Shown piece after piece: positions 17,301 through 27,127 of a DNA stretch of 64,000 bases. A program made the translations under genes and the position numbers. Below the pieces are notes generated by a model. That model was not told the DNA's origin. It was given only the letters and a program-made list of their open reading frames with translations, and did no database searches. The stretch is from Paenibacillus albidus (GTDB lineage: Bacteria > Bacillota > Bacilli > Paenibacillales > Paenibacillaceae). Each line of letters starts with the position of its first letter. The stretch's first letter is position 1. The stretch is from positions 124,001-188,000 of the forward strand of contig NZ_BMKR01000008.1 of the NCBI RefSeq assembly GCF_014644435.1, written 5' to 3'.

Positions 17301-17828
17301 ATGAAAAAGCCGCTGCAGCATCTGCCTGCGGTCCACACCCCGCAGCGAAAGAAATTCTGCGAATTTGCCCTGCGGCAGCACAACGGCCCGGGTGAAATCA
17401 TCCATTTTGAGGCCGATATGTTCCTCGACACAACGCGTCACATCCGCAAGCTTGTCGGCCATGACATGATCCCCGTCCGCTGTCAGTTCAATGAACCGGC
17501 TGATCGTATTGCTGACGGACTGCTCCCCGGTACGTTTGAATTTGCGTTCCACCCGGTAGCGCCGGGGACCCGCAGAGGAAGTCAGCTCGAACGTAAAGGC
17601 CACACTGAGCGCATCCTCGGAATGGTTCATGATTCCCTGGGTGCCGTTGGCCGCACGTTCCACTTTCCCGTACATCGCCAGGGTAATCGCATCCAGCAGG
17701 CTTGACTTCCCGCTGCCCGTCGGCCCGAAGATCCCGAACAGTCCCGTCTCTGTCAGACTCTCAAAATCGATTTCCTGCTGCTCCCGGTAGCTCTGCAATC
17801 CAGCCACTTTTAATAGAATCGGCTTCAC
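14394..17828 (-). CDS. sbcC: Exonuclease subunit SbcC (Rad50-like)
   Basis: SMC-like ATPase of 1144 residues that, with SbcD, cleaves DNA hairpins and protein-blocked ends. Walker A (FGPTGSGKSSLLDA) lies at about 33-46. Long coiled coils surround the zinc hook CPVC at about residue 538. The C-terminal lobe has the signature LSGGETFLTSLSLALALS and Walker B FFLDEGFGTLD. I choose GTG at 17828 (KPILLKVAGLQSY follows) because GGGGAGGAG lies just upstream and the gap to the sbcD stop is one base. The hook region is rich in Ala, Glu and Arg and high in GC. Confidence 0.95.
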   Translation of the reverse strand: MKPILLKVAGLQSYREQQEIDFESLTETGLFGIFGPTGSGKSSLLDAITLAMYGKVERAANGTQGIMNHSEDALSVAFTFELTSSAGPRRYRVERKFKRTGEQSVSNTISRFIELTADGDHVMADKLADVTRCVEEHIGLKMDDFTRAVVLPQGKFAEFLSLRGVDRRQMLQRLFHLEQYGDLLAQKLSRRVKENESALRALEAEQQGLGQAGKQDVEAAAERLQQAVAHAEECRKKLAEAIRVSERFAKIRELQEERSRRELQRQGLLAREEEILLLEGKLGKADEAEKRLPALKAWRSAEELFRSRLARAEGQEVQAAAAEQEAARCEAAEAAAQAALAAEEPALRQEEGLFRRALELEAERDGLRRELAALRERREDASRKLAALRENMARERELLAKGQKRQQELQQSLQPLEVRSQERQSLQEAMQRLQGLLSAEAQWAQAEKERRERAELLTAAERRLAAAEARRREQEGTRAERVRTAALHAEQLLAAETAAAEAAVRLEQHGGELEAALKDREIHRLSLSLARELAEGLPCPVCGSQDHPAPALGAGGEAPDVQENQLQHIRALSRRALEARHLFRSLREQDQTWLEQVYGDGALPLPNDPAAAAVEEEAEAGLTAAKASSSTENLPDEAALSGLEQLFTELKNRSGELRRQAAEWQRSFQEGTQLCHKEAAAVEAERGWMEGITLKAEELGNELSALRRTWGDQFPELAPHEVEAAYRQLLSKDEQAEEIRNRLEISVKFLDDKNAAVQSLQEETSVLDKELAQWDVQLEGKEELQGEKERRLMEWTGGRPAAPLLAECERRLQELLAAAEASRKALRAAADKAQRESKEAAIARQAAESASEHLTAATAQWEDNLASSPFASAAEVEAAALVPHERDQAVVQVRSHREEEAKVHMQLRHIEEQLDGASLSPEEWQDSQETLRKCKEDDEMSLQNRARGERDLEDLRQRHIRWMELEEKRLGHELLQDRLSKLQAVLRGNAFVEYIAEEQLMQVCQAASQRLRFLSKQRYALEVDSGGGFVIRDDGNGGVRRPVSTLSGGETFLTSLSLALALSAQIQLRGQYPLQFFFLDEGFGTLDPDLLDTVITSLERLHNDQLSVGIISHVPELRARLPRKLVVVPAEQGGGGSRILLEKM

Positions 17829-17829
17829 T

Positions 17830-19011
17830 CTAGTTCTCCTCCCCTTCCTCCGGCTGCTGCCGTTCTTCTTCCGCCAGTTCCAGGAACAGCTCAATCAGGC
17901 TGTCCTCCGGCTCTGCTCCGCCGGTCTGGCGCTGATAGAATTTGCGGAACAAATCCTGAACGGGCATGCGGGAGCGCGACAGCTGTTCCAGCTCCTGCTC
18001 CATTTGCGGATAGATGGGCCGGATATGGATGATTCCTTCCCTTGATTTGCGCAGCCGCTGAATATCATTCATGGACATCGCTTCACTGAGACGGATTTCA
18101 AGATCTATAAAAGCGGAAGCATCCCGCCCCTCATCCAGCCACTGATAGACTTCCTGCAAGCCTCCGGCAGAGTTCCACTTTACCAGCGGACGGCCGCAGC
18201 GAAGATAGACCTCTTCAAAGACAGGCTCTCCTCCGGGAACAACATCGATGATCGCCACCGATTTGGCCTGGCCCGCTTCTGAAAAACTGTACGCCAGAGG
18301 CGAACCGCTGTAACGGATCATACCGTCCCCTTTAACCCGCTGGGAGCGGTGAAGGTGTCCTAGGGCCGTATACTGCGCTCCGCAAAACAGTGATGACGGG
18401 TCTACCGTATAGGCCCCGCCTACTTGAATTGGCCGTTCCGAATCACATTCCACACCGCCCAGCACATAAATGTGGCTCATGGCCAGATTCACCGTCCGGG
18501 GCGTAAACTCCCGGCCCAGCAGCTGCATCAGCTTGCCTACGCGGGCACTGTATGCAAGCCGCAGCTCGTCCTCACCGCTGTCGCTGGCGAGCAGTTCCCC
18601 GAGGCGTGCTTCGGAAGGATACGGGAGTGCCGCTATCTTGGCAATCTCTCCGGTACGCATTGCTTGCACAGTCACCGGCTCCGAAGTAGGAAGCCCCACT
18701 AAGGTAATACCTTGTCTCCGGACAAGCGGAGATACGGACGATACGCGCTCCGGCTGGTCATGGTTGCCTGCAATCACGACCAGCGGCCGCCCTCCGGCGG
18801 TTAGTCTGGCCGCCGCATCGTAGAACAGCTGCTCTGCGGCCGCTGGAGGATTGACGGAATCATACACATCTCCTGCCATTAATATCAGATCCACCTGCTG
18901 TTCATCGGCAATCTCAACCAATTCATCCATGAACTGCTCCTGCTCCCGTTGCCGGCTTCTTCCTTCCAGCGTACGGCCCAAATGCCAGTCGCCCGTATGC
19001 AATATCCGCAT
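17830..19011 (-). CDS. sbcD: Exonuclease subunit SbcD (Mre11-like)
   Basis: Metallophosphoesterase nuclease of 393 residues, partner of SbcC. Motifs: GDWHLGR at 8-14, LMAGDVYDSVNPP at about 50, GNHDQPERVS at about 83, and SHIYVLGG and GHLHRSQ further on. The start at MRILHTGDWHLG (19011) matches the family; the frame is open 27 codons more without better signals. It lies 97 bases after addA and one base before sbcC. Confidence 0.95.
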   Translation of the reverse strand: MRILHTGDWHLGRTLEGRSRQREQEQFMDELVEIADEQQVDLILMAGDVYDSVNPPAAAEQLFYDAAARLTAGGRPLVVIAGNHDQPERVSSVSPLVRRQGITLVGLPTSEPVTVQAMRTGEIAKIAALPYPSEARLGELLASDSGEDELRLAYSARVGKLMQLLGREFTPRTVNLAMSHIYVLGGVECDSERPIQVGGAYTVDPSSLFCGAQYTALGHLHRSQRVKGDGMIRYSGSPLAYSFSEAGQAKSVAIIDVVPGGEPVFEEVYLRCGRPLVKWNSAGGLQEVYQWLDEGRDASAFIDLEIRLSEAMSMNDIQRLRKSREGIIHIRPIYPQMEQELEQLSRSRMPVQDLFRKFYQRQTGGAEPEDSLIELFLELAEEERQQPEEGEEN

Positions 19012-19108
19012 CTTCCGCCTCTTCCCTGCCTGGGCGCATTTTTCCGCGATAGATTTGCCGCGGAACTGCGCCAGGCTTATTAATAGAATCAAATTATTTT
19101 TTAATGAA

Positions 19109-22100
19109 TCATAGTTTCACTGCGTGACCGCCGTCAAAAAAGTATAACCAAATCTCCTGGACTGGTTCTCCCAAAATATCATGCAGTGCTTTACTGTATA
19201 ACTCCAGCTGAAAACGGTATTTCTCCCTGAGTGCCGCAAGGCCGCCCTCATGTTCCAGAACCGAATCGGTCTTGTAATCCAGCAGAACCAGCCGTCCCTC
19301 TTCCCGGAACAGACCATCGATAACCCCTTGGATCAGAACAGACCGGTTCGTGCCGGATATGGAAGATAATTGAGTTGCCGCTGCTGCCAGCCGGCCAAGG
19401 CCACGGTAGGCTTCCACTGCCGGGACCATGTAACTGAACGGCATTTCCCGTCTCTTCCAGGATGCCTTCAGCAATCTTTGGCCCAGTTCATTTCTATAAA
19501 AAGCCTCCACCTGTTCCGGCACAACCGCCTCAGCCTGCTCGTTGGTCAGAATCGCAAGCCGGACCAGGCGGGCCAATGTCTCTTCAATTACTGCCTTGTC
19601 AACGGTCCCTGCAAGCGGGATATGCTGCATGACGGTATGATAAGCGGTTCCGCGTTCCGCCGGGGTCAAGCTGCGCTTCTCCATAAATTTGGGACGGCGC
19701 AGATGTAGGGTTCTGGCACCGGCCGCATGCTGAACCCCGGAGTAGCCACGTACTGCGTTATCCTCTTCCTGGACAAGTTCCCTGCCCTCAAGCAAATCAA
19801 AAGAAGGCTGCTCCTGCATGGAGAGCAGATTCTTCAGCTCGGTCACTGAGGTTTTGGCCGGAACTACGGTAGCCTCCGCGTGAGGATAACGCCACCCCAG
19901 CCTGTGGTTAACCAAGGATTGATATTCCGTCTCAAGCAACGGGGCAGGTTTACCATGCTGCAACGCTTCAAGTACAGCATGGCGTCTTTCATCCTGTTCT
20001 GTTTGGCCGGAATTGGCGAGAAGGTTACCGGAACCCAGTTCCGCAGCATCCAGGGCATGGATACTCCAATTGGAGACGTCGCTGTGCAATACCGTAGATA
20101 CGGCTCCTTCCGAATCTGCCAGCTTTCGCAGGATCGCAGCAGCGGGATGCCGAATCAGCGCCGGGCCTACCCAGTCTAAATAACTGCGCCCACGCGCCAG
20201 CAGATGATCCGGGAGCAGCAGCTCCTCCCTGCCCTGCAGAGCAGCCCATCCGGCAATTTTGCGCGGCAAATCCCTTACCGTTCCCACGAGAATCATCTTG
20301 TCGCGCGGACGGGTCAAGCCTACATACAATACCCGCATTTCCTCTGCCAGCAGTTCCAGCCGCGAGCGGCGGTTAATGGCGAGAAAGGGCAGGGTCGGAT
20401 AGCTGACCCGGGTATCCCGCTCAACAAACCGCGGACCGAATCCCAGTTCTTTGTGCATCAGGAAGGGAGAATGAAGATCCTGGCGGTTGAACATTTTGGA
20501 CATGCCTGCCAGGAATACTACCGGGAACTCCAGTCCCTTGGACTTGTGGATCGTCATAATGCGCACGCCATTGCCTTCTTCGCCGCTTCCTCCCGCGACA
20601 CCAAGATCGCCGCCATTCTCTCTAAGACGGGATATAAAGACCAGGAAGCGGAACAAACCGCGTGCAGAAGTGTCATTCTCGTATTGAACCGCCCGGTCAT
20701 AGAGGGCCTTCAGATTGTTCTGGCGCTGCGATCCACCCGGGAGTCCGCCCACCCAGTCCAGATAGCCGCTCTCTCCATAGATCCGCCAGATTAAGCTGCT
20801 GAGGCTGCCTTCACGGGCAGCATCTCTCCAGCTCTCCAGCCGGTCCATAAAAGACTTGAGCTTGCCGTACAGCTCGGGCCGTATTACCGGTGCAGTTGTC
20901 TGAACCCCAACCAAATCATTGACGGTATCCGTCCATATCTCCGAAGAAGCATAGATCCCTTCTTCACTCGCGGCAGCCGCTTCGGCTGTTGCTTCCAAGG
21001 CTGATGCAACTTCTGCACCTGAGGCATAAGCAGCCGGATCCAATGCCGCCTGCACGGCTTGATAGAAAGAACCAGGGCTGCACAGACGCACCGTGGCCAG
21101 TTCTTCCTCGCTCAATCCCACTACAGGTGAACGGAGTACACCCGCAAGCGCAATATCCTGCTGGGGATTGTCTACTACTTTGAGCAGGGACAAGGCAATC
21201 TCTACCTCCGTAGCTTGAAAATATCCTTTATTCTGATCCCCGTAAGCCGGAATCCCTTCCAACCGAAGCTCCTCAATAATCTGCGGAGTCCATATTCTGG
21301 CGGAACGCAGCAAAATGACAATATCCCCATACACCACCGGGCGCATGATTTTGAGCGCTTTATCATAGATCAAAAGCGGCGATCCGCCGGACATTCCGGT
21401 CATCTGTGAAATGCGCCGGGCTATGGCCCGGGCCTCTAGCTGCGCTGTCTCGCTCTCGATGATATCATTCTCAGGCGCAGGTGCTTCCCCGTCTTCTGCC
21501 GCTTCCTCGATCCGTCCGGAAGGTTTGCCGCGGTCGATCAGCAGCAGTTCAGGCGCAAAAGCAGTGTCCGGCCCCTTATCCTCCGCTCCCGGAAAATGGG
21601 CCCCGTATACCAGCTCGGCACGTTCGTCATAGCTGATCTCCGCTACCGTCTCGTTCATGAGTTGGCGAAATACCATATTGACGGCATTCACCACTTCCCG
21701 GCGGCTGCGGAAATTCCTTGCCAGGTCGATGACCGATCCGCCACGCGGTTCTGCGGGCGGCAGATCAGAAGTTATTTCTTCGGCAGCGCTTTTGCCGAAG
21801 CTCCGGTATTTATCCAGGAACAATCCTGGCTCAGCCAGACGGAACCGATAGATACTCTGTTTCATATCGCCAACCATGAACCGATTGCCCGGCGCCTCGC
21901 GGGCAATCAGGCGAACAATCTCTTCCTGAACACTGTTCGTATCCTGATACTCGTCCAGCAACACTTCATCGAATTGGGCACGGTATTCCATCGCTGCATC
22001 CGAAGGCTCGGAATGGCCCGCCTCCGAATCGGGATGACGCAGGATTTGCAGGCAATAGTGCTCCAGATCGCTGAAATCCACCAGGCCCCGGCCTGCTTTT

Positions 22101-23212
22101 TCCACCCTAAACCGCTCGCCGAAAGCAATGACTGTCTCAGCCAGTTCTTGCATCAGCGGTGCAGCTTCATGCAGTTCAGCCAGAAAAGCTTCCGCCGGAC
22201 GGCCAAATAACGCATTCTGCAGCTCGGAGATGCTTTTTTTGACGTTCTCCCGCAGTTCCTTGACTCTTTCCTGAAGTCCCGGATCGGTAGCATCCTTCTT
22301 GCACGGCTTCAGCTTGCCAAACGATATTTCCCGAAACGCCTCGTAAAGCTCAGACCAGGGACGCTCCGCTACGGCCTCCCGCAATCCTTCAACCATCACT
22401 AAATCGGCCGTCATATTCTCTGCATAAGGAGCCGGCCCCCCCGGTTGCTGGGCGATCTCCCGGCCTTGCAGCAATTGGCTGATGGCGCCATCCAGCGTAA
22501 GCTTCGCTTCGCCCAGAATGCTCTGTACCCACGGTGTGCGTTCCAGGCTCTCTGTGTCAGGCAGCGAAAAGTCGGCAGCCGTATCACGCAGCCACTGCGA
22601 AGGCCAGGGATGACTGCGTGAAAAATCATGCAGACGCTGGATAAGAGCATGCACCGCATCATCACTGCGCTCTCCGCTGAACCAGTCTGCTAACCTTACA
22701 AAAACACTGTCTTCTCCGTCGTCACCGGCTTCTCCATACTTTTCTTCCAGCAGCTCTTCGAGAATCTCCTGCCGCATCATCTCAGCCTCATGCTCATTAA
22801 GAATCCGAAAACCAGGATCAATAGGAATCATCTGATAGTACCTGCGGATCACTTCAAGACAGAAGGAATGCAAGGTTGTTATAGAGGCTCTGCCGAGCAG
22901 AGCCAGCTGGCGGCGCAGATGGTCATTGTCCCCATCCTCTTCCAGCGCCCGGTCCAGTGCTTCGCGAATCCGCTGCCGCATCTCGGCGGCGGCGGCCTTG
23001 GTGAAGGTAGCCACCAGCAGACGGTCTACACTAAATCCGCTTTCCTCACGGCTGATTTTGCGTATAATCCGTTCGACCAGCACGGCCGTCTTCCCCGAAC
23101 CTGCCGCCGCCGCCACAAGGATATCATCACCGCTCTCGGCAATGGCGCGCCACTGGTCGTCGCTCCATATACTGCCTTCCGGTTTGGCTTCCATTTCAGG
23201 CTTCCAATTCAC
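19109..23212 (-). CDS. addA: ATP-dependent helicase/nuclease subunit A
   Basis: UvrD-type 3'-5' helicase fused to a RecB-like nuclease, 1367 residues; with AddB it processes double-strand breaks and recognises Chi. Walker A AAAAGSGKTAVLVERI is near residue 30-45, the Walker B LLDEYQDTNSVQEE is central, MTIHKSKGLEFPVVFL is helicase motif V, and the nuclease motif LLDYKTDSV with QLELYSKAL lies near the C-terminus. GTG at 23212 is chosen: AAAGGAGGAG lies nine bases before it and it overlaps the addB stop by four bases. Confidence 0.96.
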   Translation of the reverse strand: MNWKPEMEAKPEGSIWSDDQWRAIAESGDDILVAAAAGSGKTAVLVERIIRKISREESGFSVDRLLVATFTKAAAAEMRQRIREALDRALEEDGDNDHLRRQLALLGRASITTLHSFCLEVIRRYYQMIPIDPGFRILNEHEAEMMRQEILEELLEEKYGEAGDDGEDSVFVRLADWFSGERSDDAVHALIQRLHDFSRSHPWPSQWLRDTAADFSLPDTESLERTPWVQSILGEAKLTLDGAISQLLQGREIAQQPGGPAPYAENMTADLVMVEGLREAVAERPWSELYEAFREISFGKLKPCKKDATDPGLQERVKELRENVKKSISELQNALFGRPAEAFLAELHEAAPLMQELAETVIAFGERFRVEKAGRGLVDFSDLEHYCLQILRHPDSEAGHSEPSDAAMEYRAQFDEVLLDEYQDTNSVQEEIVRLIAREAPGNRFMVGDMKQSIYRFRLAEPGLFLDKYRSFGKSAAEEITSDLPPAEPRGGSVIDLARNFRSRREVVNAVNMVFRQLMNETVAEISYDERAELVYGAHFPGAEDKGPDTAFAPELLLIDRGKPSGRIEEAAEDGEAPAPENDIIESETAQLEARAIARRISQMTGMSGGSPLLIYDKALKIMRPVVYGDIVILLRSARIWTPQIIEELRLEGIPAYGDQNKGYFQATEVEIALSLLKVVDNPQQDIALAGVLRSPVVGLSEEELATVRLCSPGSFYQAVQAALDPAAYASGAEVASALEATAEAAAASEEGIYASSEIWTDTVNDLVGVQTTAPVIRPELYGKLKSFMDRLESWRDAAREGSLSSLIWRIYGESGYLDWVGGLPGGSQRQNNLKALYDRAVQYENDTSARGLFRFLVFISRLRENGGDLGVAGGSGEEGNGVRIMTIHKSKGLEFPVVFLAGMSKMFNRQDLHSPFLMHKELGFGPRFVERDTRVSYPTLPFLAINRRSRLELLAEEMRVLYVGLTRPRDKMILVGTVRDLPRKIAGWAALQGREELLLPDHLLARGRSYLDWVGPALIRHPAAAILRKLADSEGAVSTVLHSDVSNWSIHALDAAELGSGNLLANSGQTEQDERRHAVLEALQHGKPAPLLETEYQSLVNHRLGWRYPHAEATVVPAKTSVTELKNLLSMQEQPSFDLLEGRELVQEEDNAVRGYSGVQHAAGARTLHLRRPKFMEKRSLTPAERGTAYHTVMQHIPLAGTVDKAVIEETLARLVRLAILTNEQAEAVVPEQVEAFYRNELGQRLLKASWKRREMPFSYMVPAVEAYRGLGRLAAAATQLSSISGTNRSVLIQGVIDGLFREEGRLVLLDYKTDSVLEHEGGLAALREKYRFQLELYSKALHDILGEPVQEIWLYFFDGGHAVKL

Positions 23213-26200
23213 AGTGTTTCTCCTCCTTTGCGGGACAGCAGATCCCAAATGATGTCTTTGCCCGGTTTACCCAGATTGTTATAGCCGTTGCCATCTACCG
23301 CTTCGTCAAAGTGACAGACCGGCCGGAAGGAGCAGAAGGTGCAAGCCGTTTCCTGTTGAATCCGGTAAGGCTCGATCGCCACATCACCTTCGGTAATCCG
23401 TGTGCCGATATCCGAAATCGTACTTCGCACCGAGGATAACAAATCTCCCCATTGCTCCGGCGTAGCGACTGAAGCGCTGCTATAGAAGCTCCCGTCACTC
23501 TTCACCGCCACCGGTACGATCGAGGAATAACCTTTATCCAGCGTAGTGTCCATCAGGGAGACTACTTCCCGGTCAGCGGTTAACAGCCCTTTCATCTTGA
23601 AGCGTTTCAGCAGTTCCTGCTCGGCCTGTTCCCGGTTCATTCCGTTCGGAGAGGAGAGCAGCGGATCATGCACATGGAAATAAAGTGTTCCTGCGGGAAG
23701 TGCATGGCGGCCCAGCCATTGTTCCGAGTAGGTCAGCAGCACATCAAGGTAAGTCAACATTTGTAGCGACAACCCGTAGTAGACTTCATGCAGCTTGAGG
23801 TCCTTCTGGCTTGATTTGTAGTCGATAACCCGGAGCAGCACACCATTCTCGCCTTCAGCCATATCGACACGGTCAATCCGTCCCACCACTTCCATCACGC
23901 AGCCGTTCGGCAGAGTGATGCGCAGTGGCGGAAGATCCTTGTCTGGTCCAAAATCCAGTTCCAGGCCTACCGGCTCAAAGCTGCCACGCCGTGCGTGCTC
24001 ACCCAGAATGACCGAGGCCCGTCCCACGATATTCTTCAATTTACGTGAAATATATCCGTAGCGCTTGGAGCTAAGCAGGATCTCTCCTTGCAGCATAGGA
24101 GACAGACGGTCTACGGTCTTCCCCGCTTCGCTGCGGCATTCCTCCGGGGTCAAGCTGCCCCAGCCACGGCCTTGCTGCTTCAGATTGGTGGCCATCTCGC
24201 TTAACGCAGCATGGAACAGCTGTCCAATATCGGGCGCTTGCAGCTTATATAGCTGCCGTTCTTTCAGCCTCAGTCCATAAGATGCAAAATGCGAAAAGGC
24301 ACAGGCCGCAAACTTCTCCATCCGGGAGACGCTGCCGCGCAGCGTCTTTCCTCCATACAGCTTCAGACTGGTGCCGCGTTTCAGACGGATGCCTTCGTTG
24401 CGGTAGAACAAAGATCCCAGCAGCCGCTGCAACTGCAAGCTCAAGTCTTCGTGCCCGTGATTCTGATGAGCATCCGCATACCAATTGTAGACATTCCACC
24501 AGAGCTGCGGGATCTCCGCCCCCTGCCGCCAATGCCTGAGCTGCATCAGCAACACGCGCAGCGTCTGCTGCGGGTGACTGACAAAATCCAGGTGGAATGA
24601 AAGATCCAGTTCCCCGGATTCGGCAGAAGGTGCGGGAGGAACAGCCGGAAGCATCGACTCTTCTTGATGACCCTCATGAAACATAATGTGCAAATGGCGG
24701 ATGATCTCCGATGGCAGCAGCGCCTTGCCCTCGTCATCGGCGGAGGCATAACTTATCCAGAGCTTCTTGCTTGGAGTTGTTAGCGCGTTATAGATCAGGA
24801 ACCGCTCGTCCAGAAGCTTGCGCGAAGAACCCGGAGCCAGCTCAATCCCGGCGTGCTCCAGCATCGCCCGTTCCCCCTCGGAGAGGATGCCATCCTCCTT
24901 GAACTGCGCAGGCACAATGCCTTCATTGAAGCCCAGCAAAAAAGCATATTTCACGCCTGAAGTACGCGTCCGGTCCATATTTCCCACCAGCACCTGATCC
25001 AGCGAAGGCGGAACAAGCCCCATCTTCAGCTCGGCAAGTCCGGTCTCCAGTACACCTGCGAACAACTCAAATTCCAGCCGCTCCCCGCCCATCATTTCCA
25101 CGATCTGATCCAGCAAATCCAGTACCGCTCCCCAGATCTGTTCATGTTCACGGGCAGCCTCCGGCTTCCCTTGCTCAAGGGCGGCCATACTTCTGTCTTC
25201 CAGCCAGCGTGCAGCGCCGGTATCTTCCAGCAGGTGATATACAGCTGTGCATAGCTCAGCAGCACTGCGGCTCTTTTTCACCCTTTTCTCAAAAGCAAAT
25301 AAAGGCCCTGTAATCACCGCCCGGCAAGCTTCCACTTTAGACAGCAGTTCCTCATCCACCCGCCTAGCACCTTCAAGTGAAAGACTCGGAATCCCCCTCC
25401 AGGGGCGCTTATCGGTCCAGCGGTAGCCCTGAATGCCGCAAGCCAGTACGTAATTCTCCAGAGCGTCCATATCTTCACGGGTCACTCCACTGCCCGGCGA
25501 CAGCAAAAGCTCCGTCTTCACACAGCGGAACACATCTTCATACCGCCAGCGGCGGCGCACCACATCCAGTGAAGAGCGAATGAACTCTACCAGCGGATGA
25601 TGCAGTTCGTTAATCTTCTGATCCAGAAAATAAGGTACTCCGTAATCCTGGAACAACGGCTTCACCAGCTGCTCATAGTCCCCGATGTTCCGCATAAATA
25701 CAGCCATTTCTCCATATTCTGCCCATTCATCCCGGGCTAGCCGGATCATCTCGCGCAGTGCGCCCTCCACTTCTGCCCGGCGGGAAACCGCTGCGTGTAT
25801 AGTAATAGCTTCAGAACTCTCAGCGGAAGAACCGTTCCAGCGGTTCCGGCGGTCGAATCCCTTTTCCAGATGGGCAAGTACGGGACTGTCTTGAAAACGC
25901 GGCAAAACCGGCGGCGACAGATGCTGGTCCCACACCTCCAGCCCCAGTTCCTCCGCCATCCCGCGCAGCTTGATATATGTCACCGCCGCAGGATGGAACA
26001 ACTCCAGCTCATGGGGCTGCCCCCCTGCAGGATAAGCTTTATTAAGGGTAAGCGAAATCGTCATCCGGGAGGCATGCAGCATCAGTTGACGCAGTACAAT
26101 GAACTCCTGCGGTGTAAATCCATGGAAGCCGTCTACCCAAATCTCGGCGCCCCGAAGAAAAGAAGAGTCCTGAATATGTTCCGCCAGTTCAGCCAGACGG

Positions 26201-26751
26201 TCTTCTTCATCTACATAGAGCTGTGACATCTCTTGCTCCAAATCATTGAATACCAGCTGGATATCATCCAGCTTGCCTCCAAGAATGGGGCTGCCTGACG
26301 TAACATCCCGCATTCTTGATACCTGTTCCTCCAAATCTCCGGCACCAAGGCAGCAGCGCTTCATTTCCGTATGCAGCCGGCTCAGACGCTCCACGAACCC
26401 CGGCCGGTCCGAGGAGGCTCCGAAGAGCTTGAGTTCCTCCTTGCGGCGGCCGATGATTTTGTAGATCAGCATCTTCTTGCCTTCTTCACTGATCGGCAGA
26501 TTGGCGCTTCCCCCGGTTTCCTGACGCACCCGGTATGCCAGACGCGAGAAGCTCAGGGTGTGTGCCCGGATGCTCCCTTTGGTGTTGCCCTCCGACAAGA
26601 GTCCCCGTTCCGCACCAAAAGATCCCTGCTCAGGCACAAGCACAATCATCGGAACGCCAAGCGGATCCTGTTCCAAGGAGGAGGATACTTCCCTCCATAT
26701 TTGTGTAGTCTTGCCGCTGCCCGAGCGGCCTGTTAACAAGGTTACCGGCAT
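23209..26751 (-). CDS. addB: ATP-dependent helicase/deoxyribonuclease subunit B
   Basis: Second subunit of the AddAB recombination nuclease, 1180 residues. The N-terminal Walker A GRSGSGKTTQI lies at about 8-18. The C-terminal nuclease has VIDYKSSQKDLKL, and the iron-sulphur cluster cysteines are visible as FAACAFSHF and as TACTFCSFRPVCHF near the end. Start at MPVTLLTGRSG with GGAAGGGAG upstream. First gene of addB-addA-sbcD-sbcC, the B. subtilis order. Confidence 0.96.
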   Translation of the reverse strand: MPVTLLTGRSGSGKTTQIWREVSSSLEQDPLGVPMIVLVPEQGSFGAERGLLSEGNTKGSIRAHTLSFSRLAYRVRQETGGSANLPISEEGKKMLIYKIIGRRKEELKLFGASSDRPGFVERLSRLHTEMKRCCLGAGDLEEQVSRMRDVTSGSPILGGKLDDIQLVFNDLEQEMSQLYVDEEDRLAELAEHIQDSSFLRGAEIWVDGFHGFTPQEFIVLRQLMLHASRMTISLTLNKAYPAGGQPHELELFHPAAVTYIKLRGMAEELGLEVWDQHLSPPVLPRFQDSPVLAHLEKGFDRRNRWNGSSAESSEAITIHAAVSRRAEVEGALREMIRLARDEWAEYGEMAVFMRNIGDYEQLVKPLFQDYGVPYFLDQKINELHHPLVEFIRSSLDVVRRRWRYEDVFRCVKTELLLSPGSGVTREDMDALENYVLACGIQGYRWTDKRPWRGIPSLSLEGARRVDEELLSKVEACRAVITGPLFAFEKRVKKSRSAAELCTAVYHLLEDTGAARWLEDRSMAALEQGKPEAAREHEQIWGAVLDLLDQIVEMMGGERLEFELFAGVLETGLAELKMGLVPPSLDQVLVGNMDRTRTSGVKYAFLLGFNEGIVPAQFKEDGILSEGERAMLEHAGIELAPGSSRKLLDERFLIYNALTTPSKKLWISYASADDEGKALLPSEIIRHLHIMFHEGHQEESMLPAVPPAPSAESGELDLSFHLDFVSHPQQTLRVLLMQLRHWRQGAEIPQLWWNVYNWYADAHQNHGHEDLSLQLQRLLGSLFYRNEGIRLKRGTSLKLYGGKTLRGSVSRMEKFAACAFSHFASYGLRLKERQLYKLQAPDIGQLFHAALSEMATNLKQQGRGWGSLTPEECRSEAGKTVDRLSPMLQGEILLSSKRYGYISRKLKNIVGRASVILGEHARRGSFEPVGLELDFGPDKDLPPLRITLPNGCVMEVVGRIDRVDMAEGENGVLLRVIDYKSSQKDLKLHEVYYGLSLQMLTYLDVLLTYSEQWLGRHALPAGTLYFHVHDPLLSSPNGMNREQAEQELLKRFKMKGLLTADREVVSLMDTTLDKGYSSIVPVAVKSDGSFYSSASVATPEQWGDLLSSVRSTISDIGTRITEGDVAIEPYRIQQETACTFCSFRPVCHFDEAVDGNGYNNLGKPGKDIIWDLLSRKGGETL

Positions 26752-26859
26752 CGCAATGAACTCCCTTCCGTCGAGTAACAAAAAATATATACAGTACAGG
26801 CGTTCCCCGCCTGATTACACCTCAACCTGCTCTCAAACTCTGAAATTACTCGTGTTCAT

Positions 26860-26868
26860 AGTATAACA
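26860..26868 (-). promoter_or_regulatory. Extended -10 promoter candidate for addB
   Basis: TGTTATACT on the minus strand (26860-26868) is an extended -10 (TG-N-TATACT) about 110 bases before the addB start. No good -35 is seen at 17 bases. The rest of 26752-27127 holds only the terminator of the upstream gene. Confidence 0.45.
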
Positions 26869-26971
26869 TACCGCAAATAATCAGAACATATGTTTGGTAT
26901 TGTTTTCAAGAAACAGACAAACTATGAATCCTGCTTGGTTTGCGTTATCTTCTAGTCTTCTACTGTAAGTC

Positions 26972-27007
26972 AAAAAAGACTTCCGCCGCAAGCCAGGCGA
27001 GAGTCTT
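26972..27007 (-). terminator. Terminator after the RlmI-like gene
   Basis: On the minus strand AAGACTCTCGCC pairs with GGCGGAAGTCTT (two mismatches inside the stem, 8-base loop) followed by six T residues. It lies about 120 bases after the methyltransferase stop at 27128. Confidence 0.8.
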
Positions 27008-27127
27008 CTCTGTAAGAAAGTTTATGGAAATTCGGCGAAAGTCCGATTCCGTGTAATCCACTATTGGTCTAATTTATATATCTGTTGATGAGCCAGTTCT
27101 GCCGACCTCTTTCACTGACAATCCAAT

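Noticed and set aside
14804..17705. Long frames in several registers within sbcC.
   Set aside because: High GC and Ala/Glu/Arg-rich coiled coil open the other frames; only the SbcC frame has motifs.
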